Of a DNA stretch of 41,725 bases, positions 1-8,016 are shown in pieces; within the stretch, counting starts at the first letter, position 1, and every line of letters begins with the position of its first letter. A program made the position numbers and the translations under genes. This DNA is from an uncultured Oscillospiraceae bacterium (GTDB taxonomy: Bacteria > Bacillota > Clostridia > Oscillospirales > Oscillospiraceae): positions 1 to 41,725 of the forward strand of contig CALDMA010000306.1 of NCBI GenBank assembly GCA_937915075.1, read 5' to 3'. The notes under the pieces were generated by a model. That model was given only the letters and a program-made list of their open reading frames with translations. It did not search any database and was not told where the DNA came from.

Positions 1-186
1 TGCGACGTGGTTATTGATCCGTGCTTCGGTAGCGGATCGACAGCACGAGCGTGCATGGAGCTCGGACGTTCATTTTACGGTTTTGAAATCAATCACGATT
101 TCTATAACCGGGCAGTAAATGAGATGTGCAAGTTACCAGAAACAAACCAGATCAGCATAGATGAGTATATGGAGACAATGGCATGA
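1..186 (+). CDS. DNA amino-methyltransferase, C-terminal fragment (beta class)
   Basis: The open frame enters from the left edge and ends in TGA at 184-186, leaving 61 residues. It contains DPCFGSGSTARAC (residues 6-18), which is the AdoMet-binding motif I of N4-cytosine/N6-adenine methyltransferases, followed by GRSFYGFEINHDFYNRA, the usual strand and helix after it. A motif I this close to the C-terminus fits the beta class, where the catalytic DPPY motif comes first; that part is outside the window. In a phage it would methylate phage DNA, for example against host restriction. Its stop overlaps the next start (ATGA), so it belongs to the small-gene operon that follows. The substrate base cannot be decided from this fragment. 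Confidence 0.85.
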   Translation, partial: CDVVIDPCFGSGSTARACMELGRSFYGFEINHDFYNRAVNEMCKLPETNQISIDEYMETMA

Positions 187-458
187 TTAAAGAAATTGGA
201 GAACCGGCCATGCTCGAAATGTTTGCGGAGGAGCTTGGTGAGTGCCAGCACGAAGCTCTGAAGCTTTCACGAATCATACGCGGCGAGAATCCGACGCCGA
301 AGACGGAGAAAGAGGTCAGAGCGTCGCTTTGCGAGGAGTGGAGCGACGTGATCCAGTGCTCAAAGGAACTCGACCTTGATGTGAATTGGAACCAGATCGA
401 GGCGAAGCGGCAGAGATTCAAGCAGAGATGGGAGGAAGCACATGACGTACACGATTGA
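183..458 (+). CDS. MazG-like nucleotide pyrophosphohydrolase-type protein, copy 1
   Basis: 91 residues, starting at the ATGA overlap with the methyltransferase. EELGECQHEALKLSR (residues 16-30) and EEWSDVIQC (50-58) give the ExxE...ExxD arrangement of acidic metal ligands on helices seen in MazG-like NTP pyrophosphohydrolases, which hydrolyse nucleoside triphosphates (house-cleaning or alarmone/nucleotide pool control). It is short for the family, close to a single helical module. A diverged second copy lies at 40995-41309 with the same flanking gene, so this is a duplicated module. It overlaps the following start by 17 bases. Family is inferred from the motifs; the substrate is unknown. Confidence 0.65.
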   Translation: MIKEIGEPAMLEMFAEELGECQHEALKLSRIIRGENPTPKTEKEVRASLCEEWSDVIQCSKELDLDVNWNQIEAKRQRFKQRWEEAHDVHD

Positions 459-852
459 ATTGACGGCTGAGCAGCTGCATCTTGTACACCGGGCCATCGA
501 GATGATGATGCGGACCGGATTAGATCAGCCGGAGATGCTGGCGGAGTGGATCGTGACAAAAGGCCGCACAGTTCACAATGGCGAGGATTACCAGCGTGAA
601 TTCGACTGGTACGTCTACACGCTTGGAGCGATCAAGGATGTTTTACGTGGAGTAATGGCAGCAGGACGGAGCAAAGCAGACATTGACAAGTCTCCGGACG
701 TGCTGGAGCTTGAAACGATCTATGAGGCTGTCGGACATCGATTCTGGTTGGATCAACCGGAAGAACGGAGAAATCTATTTGACATTCGGGCAGATCAGCC
801 GATCAAGTGGGGGAATGAACCCGTACCGAAGATTGAGAGGGTGGAAGAATGA
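442..852 (+). CDS. hypothetical protein, paralogue of 41293-41688
   Basis: 136 residues, acidic, no membrane segment; no family recognised. The start ATG lies inside the end of the MazG-like gene and follows GGGAGGAAGC, a good ribosome binding site. The N-terminus (MTYTIELTAEQL) and C-terminus (DIRADQPIK...PVPKIERVEE) are closely repeated in the gene at 41293-41688, while the middle is more diverged. The gene always sits after a MazG-like gene here, which suggests they work or are inherited together. The last residues are encoded in the 55-bp sequence that also forms the window's right end. Confidence 0.75.
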   Translation: MTYTIELTAEQLHLVHRAIEMMMRTGLDQPEMLAEWIVTKGRTVHNGEDYQREFDWYVYTLGAIKDVLRGVMAAGRSKADIDKSPDVLELETIYEAVGHRFWLDQPEERRNLFDIRADQPIKWGNEPVPKIERVEE

Positions 853-1175
853 CGTACAAAATTGGACAGATTTTAACATCGAAATGTGAAAAGGAACTTG
901 AAATTGCGATTTCTGGTGAAAAAGTAAAGGTTCCGGCAGGAAATAAAGTCATCATTGGAGCGGATAAGTTTGCACACCACCTTCGGAACGGCATGATTCA
1001 GCCGCTTGCAAAAAATATCAAAGTCAGCGGGTATGACACGGAAGGGCTTGCTGAGTATTTAACTCTTTGGCTGAAAAATAGCTATCATATGGACGAGTTT
1101 TTTGAGGATAATGACATCGAAGAGCGTAATTTTAGAGAGGAACTGGAAAGTGCTCTCGAAGAGATCGGATTTTAA
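849..1175 (+). CDS. hypothetical protein
   Basis: 108 residues, acidic C-terminal half, no recognised domain. It starts at an ATGA overlap with the preceding gene and uses the GAGAGGGTGGAAGA region as ribosome binding site. The N-terminal half has short strand-like segments (SGEKVKVPAGNKVIIG), the C-terminal half is helical. The first 13 codons are identical to the partial gene at 41685-41725, so this gene probably follows both copies of the MazG-like module. Confidence 0.7.
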   Translation: MTYKIGQILTSKCEKELEIAISGEKVKVPAGNKVIIGADKFAHHLRNGMIQPLAKNIKVSGYDTEGLAEYLTLWLKNSYHMDEFFEDNDIEERNFREELESALEEIGF

Positions 1176-1211
1176 AGCTACACTAGAGAGAAATTAGGAG
1201 GAAAAGCGAAA

Positions 1212-1481
1212 ATGAACAAAAGAGAAATTTGCATTTATACGTGCGAGTTTTGCGGGAAAGAGTTTACATCCCTAGAAGAGTGTGAAGAGCATGAAAAATC
1301 GCATGAAAATGATTATTCCGAAGCATCCGATGAAGTAATCGCGGAAGATCTCGAGCATCTTTCAGAAACGGCTTACAGACATAGTTGGGGAAACTCGGTT
1401 ATGGGAATGTCACTCAAAAGTTTTGAACGTCTTATGGCTGAGGCCGCATGGAGGTTGAAACATTCAAAGGGGGTAAAGTAA
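1212..1481 (+). CDS. small C2H2 zinc-finger-like protein
   Basis: 89 residues, preceded by AGGAGGAAAAGCGAAA. Residues 9-31 read YTCEFCGKEF...HEKSH, a Cys-x2-Cys...His-x3/4-His arrangement typical of a single classical zinc finger; the remainder is acidic and helical. A single finger of this type in a phage usually mediates protein or nucleic acid binding, but no specific role can be inferred. Its stop overlaps the next ATG by one base (TAATG). Confidence 0.7.
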   Translation: MNKREICIYTCEFCGKEFTSLEECEEHEKSHENDYSEASDEVIAEDLEHLSETAYRHSWGNSVMGMSLKSFERLMAEAAWRLKHSKGVK

Positions 1482-1561
1482 TGGCTGAGGAGATGGTAAC
1501 AATGGTGGAGAACAGAAATTTGAGAGCAGCAGTTCATGATATAAATCACAGGGTTTTGTAG
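1481..1561 (+). CDS. possible 26-residue leader or small peptide
   Basis: ATG overlaps the stop of the zinc-finger gene (TAATG) and is preceded by AAAGGGGGTAAAG, a plausible ribosome binding site. The peptide begins MAEEMVTMVENRN and ends at TAG 1559-1561. It has no recognisable motif. Tight coupling to its neighbours is the only support, so it may be a non-functional reading frame. Confidence 0.35.
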   Translation: MAEEMVTMVENRNLRAAVHDINHRVL

Positions 1562-1575
1562 AGGAGGGATTGTGA

Positions 1576-1725
1576 ATGGATATAGTTCTCTTAATTCAGG
1601 GCTTAGCGACCGTGGTCATGTACATCGAATACCTGTGCGGGTTGAGGACATTAGAGCATATTTTCGGAGTCATGGAATTCTACATCCTATGCGATGCAGT
1701 TATGCTGTTCATAGATTCCAAATAA
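1576..1725 (+). CDS. small membrane protein
   Basis: 49 residues preceded by GAGGAGGGATTGTGA. The sequence is hydrophobic through most of its length (MDIVLLIQGLATVVMYIEYL, then FGVMEFYILCDAVMLFI), consistent with two short membrane segments joined by a turn. No family is recognised. The good ribosome binding site and position in a compact run of small genes support it being real. Confidence 0.5.
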   Translation: MDIVLLIQGLATVVMYIEYLCGLRTLEHIFGVMEFYILCDAVMLFIDSK

Positions 1726-1754
1726 GTATAGATCGATAGTTCTGGGAGCAGATT

Positions 1755-2018
1755 ATGATAACATCCTGGTTGTGCCCGTACCTCAGCTACCAATATTACC
1801 ATGCTGTGGTGGAGGAAATCGAAAAAGTACTGAAAGAAAAAGGATATGATCCAGATGCTGCACGGAAGCTGATGGACGAGGGCCGAATGACCATATACAC
1901 CGTAACAGATCACAGCCTTCTGAATCAAACCGTCTCAGCCGAAATTGACGGGAATGAAATTTTCACAATGGCTGTATCGTTTTCCGAAAGCGATGGACCA
2001 AAATTCAAATTAATATAA
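1755..2018 (+). CDS. hypothetical protein
   Basis: 87 residues with ribosome binding site GGGAGCAG just upstream. The N-terminal half is helical (VVEEIEKVLKEKGYDPDAARKLMDEG), the C-terminal half has strand-like segments. No family recognised. It is the last gene before the first terminator (2037-2068). Confidence 0.6.
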   Translation: MITSWLCPYLSYQYYHAVVEEIEKVLKEKGYDPDAARKLMDEGRMTIYTVTDHSLLNQTVSAEIDGNEIFTMAVSFSESDGPKFKLI

Positions 2019-2036
2019 ATCGAAAACGAAAAACGA

Positions 2037-2068
2037 AAAGAGAGCTGCCATTCGACAGCCCTCTTTTT
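2037..2068 (+). terminator. rho-independent terminator
   Basis: Stem AAAGAGAGCTG (2037-2047) pairs with CAGCCCTCTTT (2056-2066) with one A-C mismatch, followed by a T-rich run. It closes the small-gene operon ahead of the packaging genes. Confidence 0.75.
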
Positions 2069-2099
2069 ATTTTCTCCGGTTTTTATATTTTCCGAGTCA

Positions 2100-2127
2100 A
2101 TAGATAGGTTTGCTTTTATGGGATATT
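2100..2127 (+). promoter_or_regulatory. shared late-unit motif, copy 1 (upstream of terminase)
   Basis: ATAGATAGGTTTGC followed at fixed spacing by GGGATATT. The same 28-base layout occurs at 10612-10639 and partly at 22432-22459, each time directly after a terminator and before a late gene unit. Likely a promoter or activator site used by a phage regulator; this is inference from recurrence. Confidence 0.5.
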
Positions 2128-2143
2128 GGAACACAATTAAACG

Positions 2144-2164
2144 AGACTCATGGGAGAGACCACG
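2144..2164 (+). promoter_or_regulatory. shared leader motif, copy 1
   Basis: AGACTCATGGGAGAGACC lies in the untranslated leader of the small terminase gene. A near-identical AGACTCACGGGAAAGACC is at 22501-22521 in the leader of the scaffold gene. Function unknown; it could be the transcription start region or an RNA-level control element. Confidence 0.4.
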
Positions 2165-2204
2165 GCAGAGGTGATACTAATAAACACAGAAAGGGGCTGA
2201 TTTT

Positions 2205-2522
2205 ATGGCCCGAAACCCTAAAAACAACTCTAATTTAAGGCCACCAAGCTCGGAGGAAGCACGGGAGAGGGGACGGAAAGGCGGCATTGCATCCGGGAAG
2301 GCACGGCAGGCCCGAAAAACATTCAAACAGGCTCTATCTGACGATCTCACAGAGGAGGAGATCGAGGTGATGCTGGCAGCTCAGAAGAAGCTCGCTCAAA
2401 AGGGAAACCTAAATTCCCTCGAATTCATAATGAAAATGCTCGGACAGCATCCAGACCAGGAGCAGCAGGAGGATAATTCCATCCAGATCACAATTGGTGG
2501 AGGAGATGATTACACCGGATGA
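2205..2522 (+). CDS. terS: terminase small subunit-like protein
   Basis: 105 residues, preceded by AAAGGGGCTGATTTT. The N-terminus is basic and carries GRKGGIASGKARQARKT (residues 23-39), a KGG-type DNA-binding segment common in small terminase-like phage proteins; the middle is helical (EEEIEVMLAAQKKLAQKG) and the tail acidic. It ends four bases into the large terminase gene, the standard terS-terL arrangement. The role, recognising phage DNA and recruiting the large subunit, is inferred from position and composition; sequence similarity alone is weak. Confidence 0.65.
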   Translation: MARNPKNNSNLRPPSSEEARERGRKGGIASGKARQARKTFKQALSDDLTEEEIEVMLAAQKKLAQKGNLNSLEFIMKMLGQHPDQEQQEDNSIQITIGGGDDYTG

Positions 2523-3913
2523 ACATCGATATTGGAAAACCGAACGTAAAACAGGACCTGTTCCTCCGTGATCGGCACCGTCACGTAGCATTCGGAGGGG
2601 CACGAGGAGGTGGGAAGTCCTGGGCGGTCCGGGCGAAGCTCGTGCTGATGGCTCTCAGCTATCCAGGCATCCAACAGATGGTGATCCGGCGAACGTATTC
2701 GGAACTCCAGGCAAACCACATCCGACCGCTGAAAAAGCTGTTGCATGTTGGTTCACCTGGTTGCCCGATCAAATACAACAACTCAGAGAAGATCATGACC
2801 TTCCCAAACGGCAGCACGATTCAGTTCGGATATTGTGCTACCGATTCGGATACAGACAGATACCAGGGAACTGAGGTGGATATTCTCTATATTGATGAGG
2901 CCACACAGCTCACAGAGCAGCAGATCAAGGACCTGAACGCCTGTGTAAGAGGTACATCAGAGTTTCCACGTCGGACCTACTACACCTGTAACCCCGGAGG
3001 GAAGGGACACGGGTATATCAAACGTTTGTTCATATCAAAACAGTACATGGAGAACGAGTATCCGGAGGACTACAGCTTCATTCAGTCCCTGGTATATGAC
3101 AATTCCGTACTGATGGAGAAAGACCCGGAGTATGTACGAGCACTGGAGGCCCTTCCGGAGGCCAAGCGGAAGGCCTGGCTAGAGGGAGACTGGGACAGCT
3201 TCATCGGACAGGTATTCAACGAATGGACTGATGATCCTGCTCATTACCAGGACAGACGATGGACTCACGTCATTGATGATTTCAAAATCCCTCCATCATG
3301 GAAAATCTACAGAGGATACGATCATGGATACAGTAAACCGTACAGTTTAGGTTGGTTTGCCCTCGATCATGACGGGATTCTGTACCGGATCAGAGAAGAT
3401 TATGGCTGCACATCGGAGCCAAACACCGGGCTGCAGCTGACGGTTCCGGAGATAGCAACACGGATCAAGGAGATCGAGCGTACCGACCCGAATATTCGAG
3501 GGCGACGGGTTTACGGCATCGCAGATCCGGCCATCTGGGGATCGGACACGGGAGAGTCCATTGAGGATATGTTCGAGAGAGCAGGAATATACAACGATAA
3601 GGGCGACCACACGAGGCTTGCCGGGCTGATGCAGTTCCATTACCGTCTGTCATTCGATCAGACCGGTATACCGATGTTCTACTGTTTCAAATCGTGTAAG
3701 CAGTTCATCCGGACCATCCCGCTGCTGATCTACGACGACAAACACGTTGAGGATATCGATACAGATATGGAGGATCACATTTATGACGAAACACGGTACA
3801 TCTTCCAGGAGCATCCTCTAAATCCTCGAAAGAACATGAAGCATTTCACCGAACGAGACCCGTTGCCACCGGAAGATCCACTCGAGATCATGCCAGTAAG
3901 GAGTAGTAACTAA
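2519..3913 (+). CDS. terL: terminase large subunit
   Basis: 464 residues. The ATPase half has Walker A GGARGGGKS (26-34) and Walker B ILYIDEA (122-128), followed by a likely coupling motif YYTCNPGG. The nuclease half shows acidic residues expected for the RNase H fold (D268 in YRGYDHG, D336 in GIADPAIWG, and the DIDTDMED stretch). It drives DNA packaging through the portal and cuts concatemers. The start overlaps terS by four bases and its stop overlaps the portal start (TAATG), so these genes are translationally coupled. Length and motifs are complete. Confidence 0.95.
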   Translation: MNIDIGKPNVKQDLFLRDRHRHVAFGGARGGGKSWAVRAKLVLMALSYPGIQQMVIRRTYSELQANHIRPLKKLLHVGSPGCPIKYNNSEKIMTFPNGSTIQFGYCATDSDTDRYQGTEVDILYIDEATQLTEQQIKDLNACVRGTSEFPRRTYYTCNPGGKGHGYIKRLFISKQYMENEYPEDYSFIQSLVYDNSVLMEKDPEYVRALEALPEAKRKAWLEGDWDSFIGQVFNEWTDDPAHYQDRRWTHVIDDFKIPPSWKIYRGYDHGYSKPYSLGWFALDHDGILYRIREDYGCTSEPNTGLQLTVPEIATRIKEIERTDPNIRGRRVYGIADPAIWGSDTGESIEDMFERAGIYNDKGDHTRLAGLMQFHYRLSFDQTGIPMFYCFKSCKQFIRTIPLLIYDDKHVEDIDTDMEDHIYDETRYIFQEHPLNPRKNMKHFTERDPLPPEDPLEIMPVRSSN

Positions 3914-5742
3914 TGAGTGTAACGATTGATAACGTAGAGATTCAACCAACAGGGCAGCAGGAGCCGGAAATTCAGTCGAGGTCCGGTCCGATTGATGCGA
4001 CAGCCATCCGCACGGCGCAGCAGACCCTCGAAAAGTACATTTCCGGTAAGCAGGAGCTGGACCGGAGAATCATCACGAATGAGGACTGGTGGAAACTTCA
4101 GCACTGGAAGAATTTCCACAAAGACCGGCTTGAGCGGAATGAGCAGAGCACATCAGCGTGGCTTTTCAACTCGATCATCAATAAGCATGCGGATGCCATG
4201 GACAATATTCCGAGCCCGATCGTGCTGCCACGAGAGCGGAACGACGAGCAGACAGCTCACATGCTATCATCTGTACTTCCTGCCATTTTCGAAAACTGTG
4301 GGTTTGAAAAGACATACTCAGACAACTGGTGGGACAAGTTGAAGCACGGTACATCAGTTTATGCCGTGTTGTGGAACCAGGACATGCGGCACGGCACCGG
4401 AGACATTGACATCCGGCCCGTAGACATGCTCTCGTTTTACTGGGAGCCGGGCATTCAGAACATTCAGGACTCGAAGAACATCTTCGTGCTGTCTCTCCAG
4501 GATAATGACACACTGGAGCACCAGTATCCAGAACTCGTCGGGAAGCTGTCCGGCACGACGATTGACCGGAAGCAGTACCATTACGACGATGAGGTGGACA
4601 CCACAGACAAGTCCATCGTCGTGGACTGGTACTACAAGGTGAAGGTCGAGAATGGTTCACAGGTCCATTTAGTGAAATATTGTGGAGACACCATCCTGTT
4701 CGCCTCTGAAAATGATCCAGACTATGAGAATGGAATCTACAATCACGGTCTATACCCATTTGTTATGGACGTTCTCTATCCGGAGAAGGGGACACCAGCC
4801 GGCTTTGGCATCATTGACGTTGAAAAAGACGCTCAGGAGTACATCGACCGCCTGGGTGCAGCCATCATTCTCAATGCGGAGGAGGGAGCGACACGGAGAT
4901 ACCTTGCGAAAGATTCATGTGCCATCAATGAAGAGGAGCTGAAGGACGTGAAAAAGCGGGTGATTCATGTTGCTGGTTCCGTAAATGATGACAATGTGCG
5001 GAGTTTTGACACTCCGCAGCTGTCCTCCACGTATCTCTATGTCCTCCAGGATAAGGTCAACGAGCTGAAGGAGACGAGTGCAAACAGAGACTTCAATCAG
5101 GGCGGTTCTACGGGCAGTGTAACGGCTGCGAGCGCGATCACGGCTCTTCAGGAGGCCGGGAACAAGACATCCAGAGACATTATCAAGGGTTCCTACCGTA
5201 CCTATGAGGAAATCTGTAAGATGGCCATCGAGCTGATTCGACAGTTCTATGATACGGAGAGAACATTCAGAATCACTGGAGAAAACGGATCACCGGATTA
5301 TGTGGCAATCGACAATGCCCCACTCCTTGGCGGTACACAGTCGATTGCAGGACAGGATTTCAAGACTGAGGAGCCCGTATTCGATGTCACTCCGAGGGCG
5401 CAGAAACAGAACCCATTCACCACGGCGTCGCAGAACGAGCTTGCGCTCAATTTCTATAACCTCGGATTTTTCAATCCGCAGCAGGCAGAGCAGGCGCTTC
5501 AGTGTATCGACATGATGGATTTCGAAGGGAAGGAGAAGGTACGCCAGGGAATCCAGAAGGGAGCGATGATGGCGCAGCAGATCCAGCAGCTACAGCAGGT
5601 GGCGCAGCTGTCTGCACAGGCCCTTGCACAGAATGGAGACACGAGAGTACTTGAAGCTCTTCAGCAGATGGGACTTTCAGGCAATGGTTCAGCGGAGGTG
5701 AACGGCAATGACACGAATTCGAATACTAAACCAACAGCATAA
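3913..5742 (+). CDS. portal protein
   Basis: 609 residues directly after the large terminase. The size, acidic/aromatic N-terminal half and glutamine-rich helical C-terminal tail (QQIQQLQQVAQLSAQALAQ) fit podovirus-type portals, whose C-terminal helices form the barrel. It would form the dodecameric ring at the capsid vertex through which DNA is pumped and ejected. Evidence is order (terS-terL-portal) plus overall character; no single diagnostic motif was relied on. The last 35 bases overlap the Prp gene. Confidence 0.88.
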   Translation: MSVTIDNVEIQPTGQQEPEIQSRSGPIDATAIRTAQQTLEKYISGKQELDRRIITNEDWWKLQHWKNFHKDRLERNEQSTSAWLFNSIINKHADAMDNIPSPIVLPRERNDEQTAHMLSSVLPAIFENCGFEKTYSDNWWDKLKHGTSVYAVLWNQDMRHGTGDIDIRPVDMLSFYWEPGIQNIQDSKNIFVLSLQDNDTLEHQYPELVGKLSGTTIDRKQYHYDDEVDTTDKSIVVDWYYKVKVENGSQVHLVKYCGDTILFASENDPDYENGIYNHGLYPFVMDVLYPEKGTPAGFGIIDVEKDAQEYIDRLGAAIILNAEEGATRRYLAKDSCAINEEELKDVKKRVIHVAGSVNDDNVRSFDTPQLSSTYLYVLQDKVNELKETSANRDFNQGGSTGSVTAASAITALQEAGNKTSRDIIKGSYRTYEEICKMAIELIRQFYDTERTFRITGENGSPDYVAIDNAPLLGGTQSIAGQDFKTEEPVFDVTPRAQKQNPFTTASQNELALNFYNLGFFNPQQAEQALQCIDMMDFEGKEKVRQGIQKGAMMAQQIQQLQQVAQLSAQALAQNGDTRVLEALQQMGLSGNGSAEVNGNDTNSNTKPTA

Positions 5743-6031
5743 AACTACAATGATCACTCTGACAGGCCATGCGGACTATGATCCGGGCCATGACATTGTA
5801 TGTTCTGCAATTTCCTTGCTGGCCTACACGCTCATCAACTACATGCTGGAATATCATCCGGAGGCGCTTCCAGCCTACCAGGATGATCCAGGGAACTTCG
5901 TTATTTGCATTGATAGGTCGGCAGGGCCGTCGCCGGAGATCGACACGGCAATCTGCATGTTTGAGATCGGTGCAGAGAGCCTTGCTGGGAACTATCCGGA
6001 GAATGTGGAGGTGAACAATGACACTATCTGA
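5708..6031 (+). CDS. prp: Prp-family cysteine protease (ribosomal-processing protease homologue)
   Basis: 107 residues. GHADYDPGHDIVCSAIS (residues 20-36) is the Prp signature, with the catalytic dyad expected at H21 and C32. Prp in Bacillota removes the N-terminal extension of ribosomal protein L27 by cutting after an LNLQFF-type motif, and in staphylococcal phage 80alpha it also trims scaffold and capsid proteins. Here the scaffold (22540) and major capsid protein (23418) both start with LNLxAF, so this phage enzyme probably matures them. The start at 5708 is chosen because GGAGGTGA sits seven bases upstream, inside the portal gene; an internal ATG at 5750 would remove the first strand. Confidence 0.85.
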   Translation: MTRIRILNQQHKTTMITLTGHADYDPGHDIVCSAISLLAYTLINYMLEYHPEALPAYQDDPGNFVICIDRSAGPSPEIDTAICMFEIGAESLAGNYPENVEVNNDTI

Positions 6032-6485
6032 GCTGATTGCGAACATTACGAGCTTCCGACCGAGCGAATACAGCAAGGACCAGCTCACTCAGTGGGTGAA
6101 CGAAGTGGAATTCATGGCTATGGATCAGGTGATATCACGAGCGGAGCCTCCGAAGCCACCCATTCCGAGTGAACCGGTCACTGTGCTGCCTGGTGAGGAC
6201 AACTACAAGCTGGACGAACAGCCACCGGCGGAACCACCAGAATTCAATCCTTACGTTTATGACGAGGATGCAGAACACGAGCTTCTGATTCCAGATCAGT
6301 TCAATGGCTGCTACACGACCTATGTTTTTGCAAAGATCGACTTCTACAACGGAGAGGTCAATCGGTACAACATGGAAGCGGCAGCATTCGAGTCCGAATG
6401 GCAGCAGTATGCAGGATGGTACAGACGAACTCATTTACCGAGGAGGCATAATCATGCGGCTACCGCAGATCACTGTACAGGATAA
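6018..6485 (+). CDS. putative head-tail connector protein
   Basis: 155 residues; ribosome binding site GGAGGTGA just upstream, overlapping the end of prp. The N-terminus is helical (MTLSELIANITSFRPSEYSKDQLTQWVNEVEFMAMDQVI as separate helices), the middle proline-rich (residues 43-80), and the C-terminal part predicts further helix. Position after the portal and the short helical start resemble adaptor proteins that dock below podovirus portals, but the assignment rests on context. The end overlaps the next gene by 32 bases. Confidence 0.55.
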   Translation: MTLSELIANITSFRPSEYSKDQLTQWVNEVEFMAMDQVISRAEPPKPPIPSEPVTVLPGEDNYKLDEQPPAEPPEFNPYVYDEDAEHELLIPDQFNGCYTTYVFAKIDFYNGEVNRYNMEAAAFESEWQQYAGWYRRTHLPRRHNHAATADHCTG

Positions 6486-8016
6486 TAGATCAAGCTCCAT
6501 CGTTGATACGTTCCTTGGAGTGAATCAGAATATGCTGACCAGCAGGGGCGAATGGCACGCCATGAAGAACATGAGCGACGACTGTTACCCTGCGATCGGT
6601 ACAAGACCGGCACGAGGAGTGATCGAGAAGACCTTCACGAACCCGAAAGGCATCTTCTATAAGAATGGGTTGTTCTATATTGACGGTACGAAGGCATATT
6701 ATAAGGGCAACGAGGTATTTTCCGTCAGCGACTCCGCCAAGACACTGGTGGGCATCGGCGCGTACATCTGCGTGTTCCCGGATCACATCATCTTCAATAC
6801 CTTCACTGGTGCCGTCGAGAATATGACAGCAAATGTGACCGGAAGTGCCGTCTTTGCCCCACTGTCGAAGAACTCCGTCTTTACGAAAATCACCCTGGCC
6901 GGAATCGGGAATACATTCAAGACAGGGGACAATGTGGCTATCTCGAATGCGACGAACGCAGAATGTAACGGCACGAAGGTGATCACAGAGAGTGGAACGG
7001 ACTATATCATCATTACCGCATCTATTTCGGAGGAATTCACCTGTTCAGCCACATTCGAGCGGAAGGTCCCGGACATGGACTACATCACAGAGCGTGACAA
7101 TCGTCTGTGGGGGTGCTCCAGCAAGAACCACGAGGTCTATTGCTGTAAGGTCGGCGATCCGAAGAACTGGTACAACTATGAGAGTGAAGCGAACAATTCC
7201 TGGGCAGCGACGGTCGGATCAGATGGCGATTTTACCGGCATCAGTAAATACGGAACCTACCTCGTGTTCTTCAAAGAGTCGTCCTTCCATGTTCTCCGAG
7301 GAGACAAACCATCCAACTTCTCTTTGCTAGAAAAGAGTCTTCCTGGCGTGCGTTCCGGCTGCCATAGATCGCTCGTAACGATCAACGAAACCTTATATTA
7401 TGTTTCCAGGGACGGCGTTTATGTGTATAACGGCGGATCACCGGAAAAGATCTCGAAGAACATCACAGCGGAGCTGTCGGACGCGACGGCATCACAGTAC
7501 AATGGGAAACTCTATCTCTCCTGCAAGATGGATGGAGTGCAAACACTCCTTGTGTATGATCCGGCAACGAACATCTGGGATATTGAGGATGACACAGCCT
7601 TCAAGTTCGTGCAGTATTCAGAAGGCGTGCTGCATTATGTAGATTCCGAGAACAACCTTCGGACGATTTACGGAAGCAGAAAGGACAAGATCGAATGGTT
7701 CATCGAGTCTGGAGACCTTCGCGGATCAGCGATGGAGCAGAAATATGTCTCGAAGGTACTGGTGAATTTCATTCTTCCGGTTGGAAGTGAGGCACGCTTC
7801 CTCGTGAAATTCGATGATGCCCCGATGTGGGAGCAGAAGGGATATATCCGGAGCACGATGGATAAGGCCTACACGATGCCGATCATTCCGAGACGGTGCA
7901 GCAAGTACCGAATACGGATTGAAGGGACCGGCCAATGTAAGATCGTGGCATTGGCCACCACCATAGAGCTAGGAAGTGAGATCAATGGCTATATTCACTC
8001 AGGATACAGGCGATAA
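6454..8016 (+). CDS. tail hub/stabilisation-type protein (beta-propeller-like)
   Basis: 520 residues from the ATG after CGAGGAGGCATAATC; an upstream in-frame extension lacks a ribosome binding site and overlaps the connector gene. The protein is strand-rich with recurring blade-like segments (GIFYKNGLFYIDGTKAYYKGNE; DNRLWGCSSKNHEVYCC; GLYVYNG-type GVYVYNGGSPEKIS), like the beta-propeller tail accessory factors of P22-type phages (gp10). It would extend or seal the short tail below the connector. Family placement is inferred from fold-like repeats and gene order. Confidence 0.6.
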   Translation: MRLPQITVQDNRSSSIVDTFLGVNQNMLTSRGEWHAMKNMSDDCYPAIGTRPARGVIEKTFTNPKGIFYKNGLFYIDGTKAYYKGNEVFSVSDSAKTLVGIGAYICVFPDHIIFNTFTGAVENMTANVTGSAVFAPLSKNSVFTKITLAGIGNTFKTGDNVAISNATNAECNGTKVITESGTDYIIITASISEEFTCSATFERKVPDMDYITERDNRLWGCSSKNHEVYCCKVGDPKNWYNYESEANNSWAATVGSDGDFTGISKYGTYLVFFKESSFHVLRGDKPSNFSLLEKSLPGVRSGCHRSLVTINETLYYVSRDGVYVYNGGSPEKISKNITAELSDATASQYNGKLYLSCKMDGVQTLLVYDPATNIWDIEDDTAFKFVQYSEGVLHYVDSENNLRTIYGSRKDKIEWFIESGDLRGSAMEQKYVSKVLVNFILPVGSEARFLVKFDDAPMWEQKGYIRSTMDKAYTMPIIPRRCSKYRIRIEGTGQCKIVALATTIELGSEINGYIHSGYRR

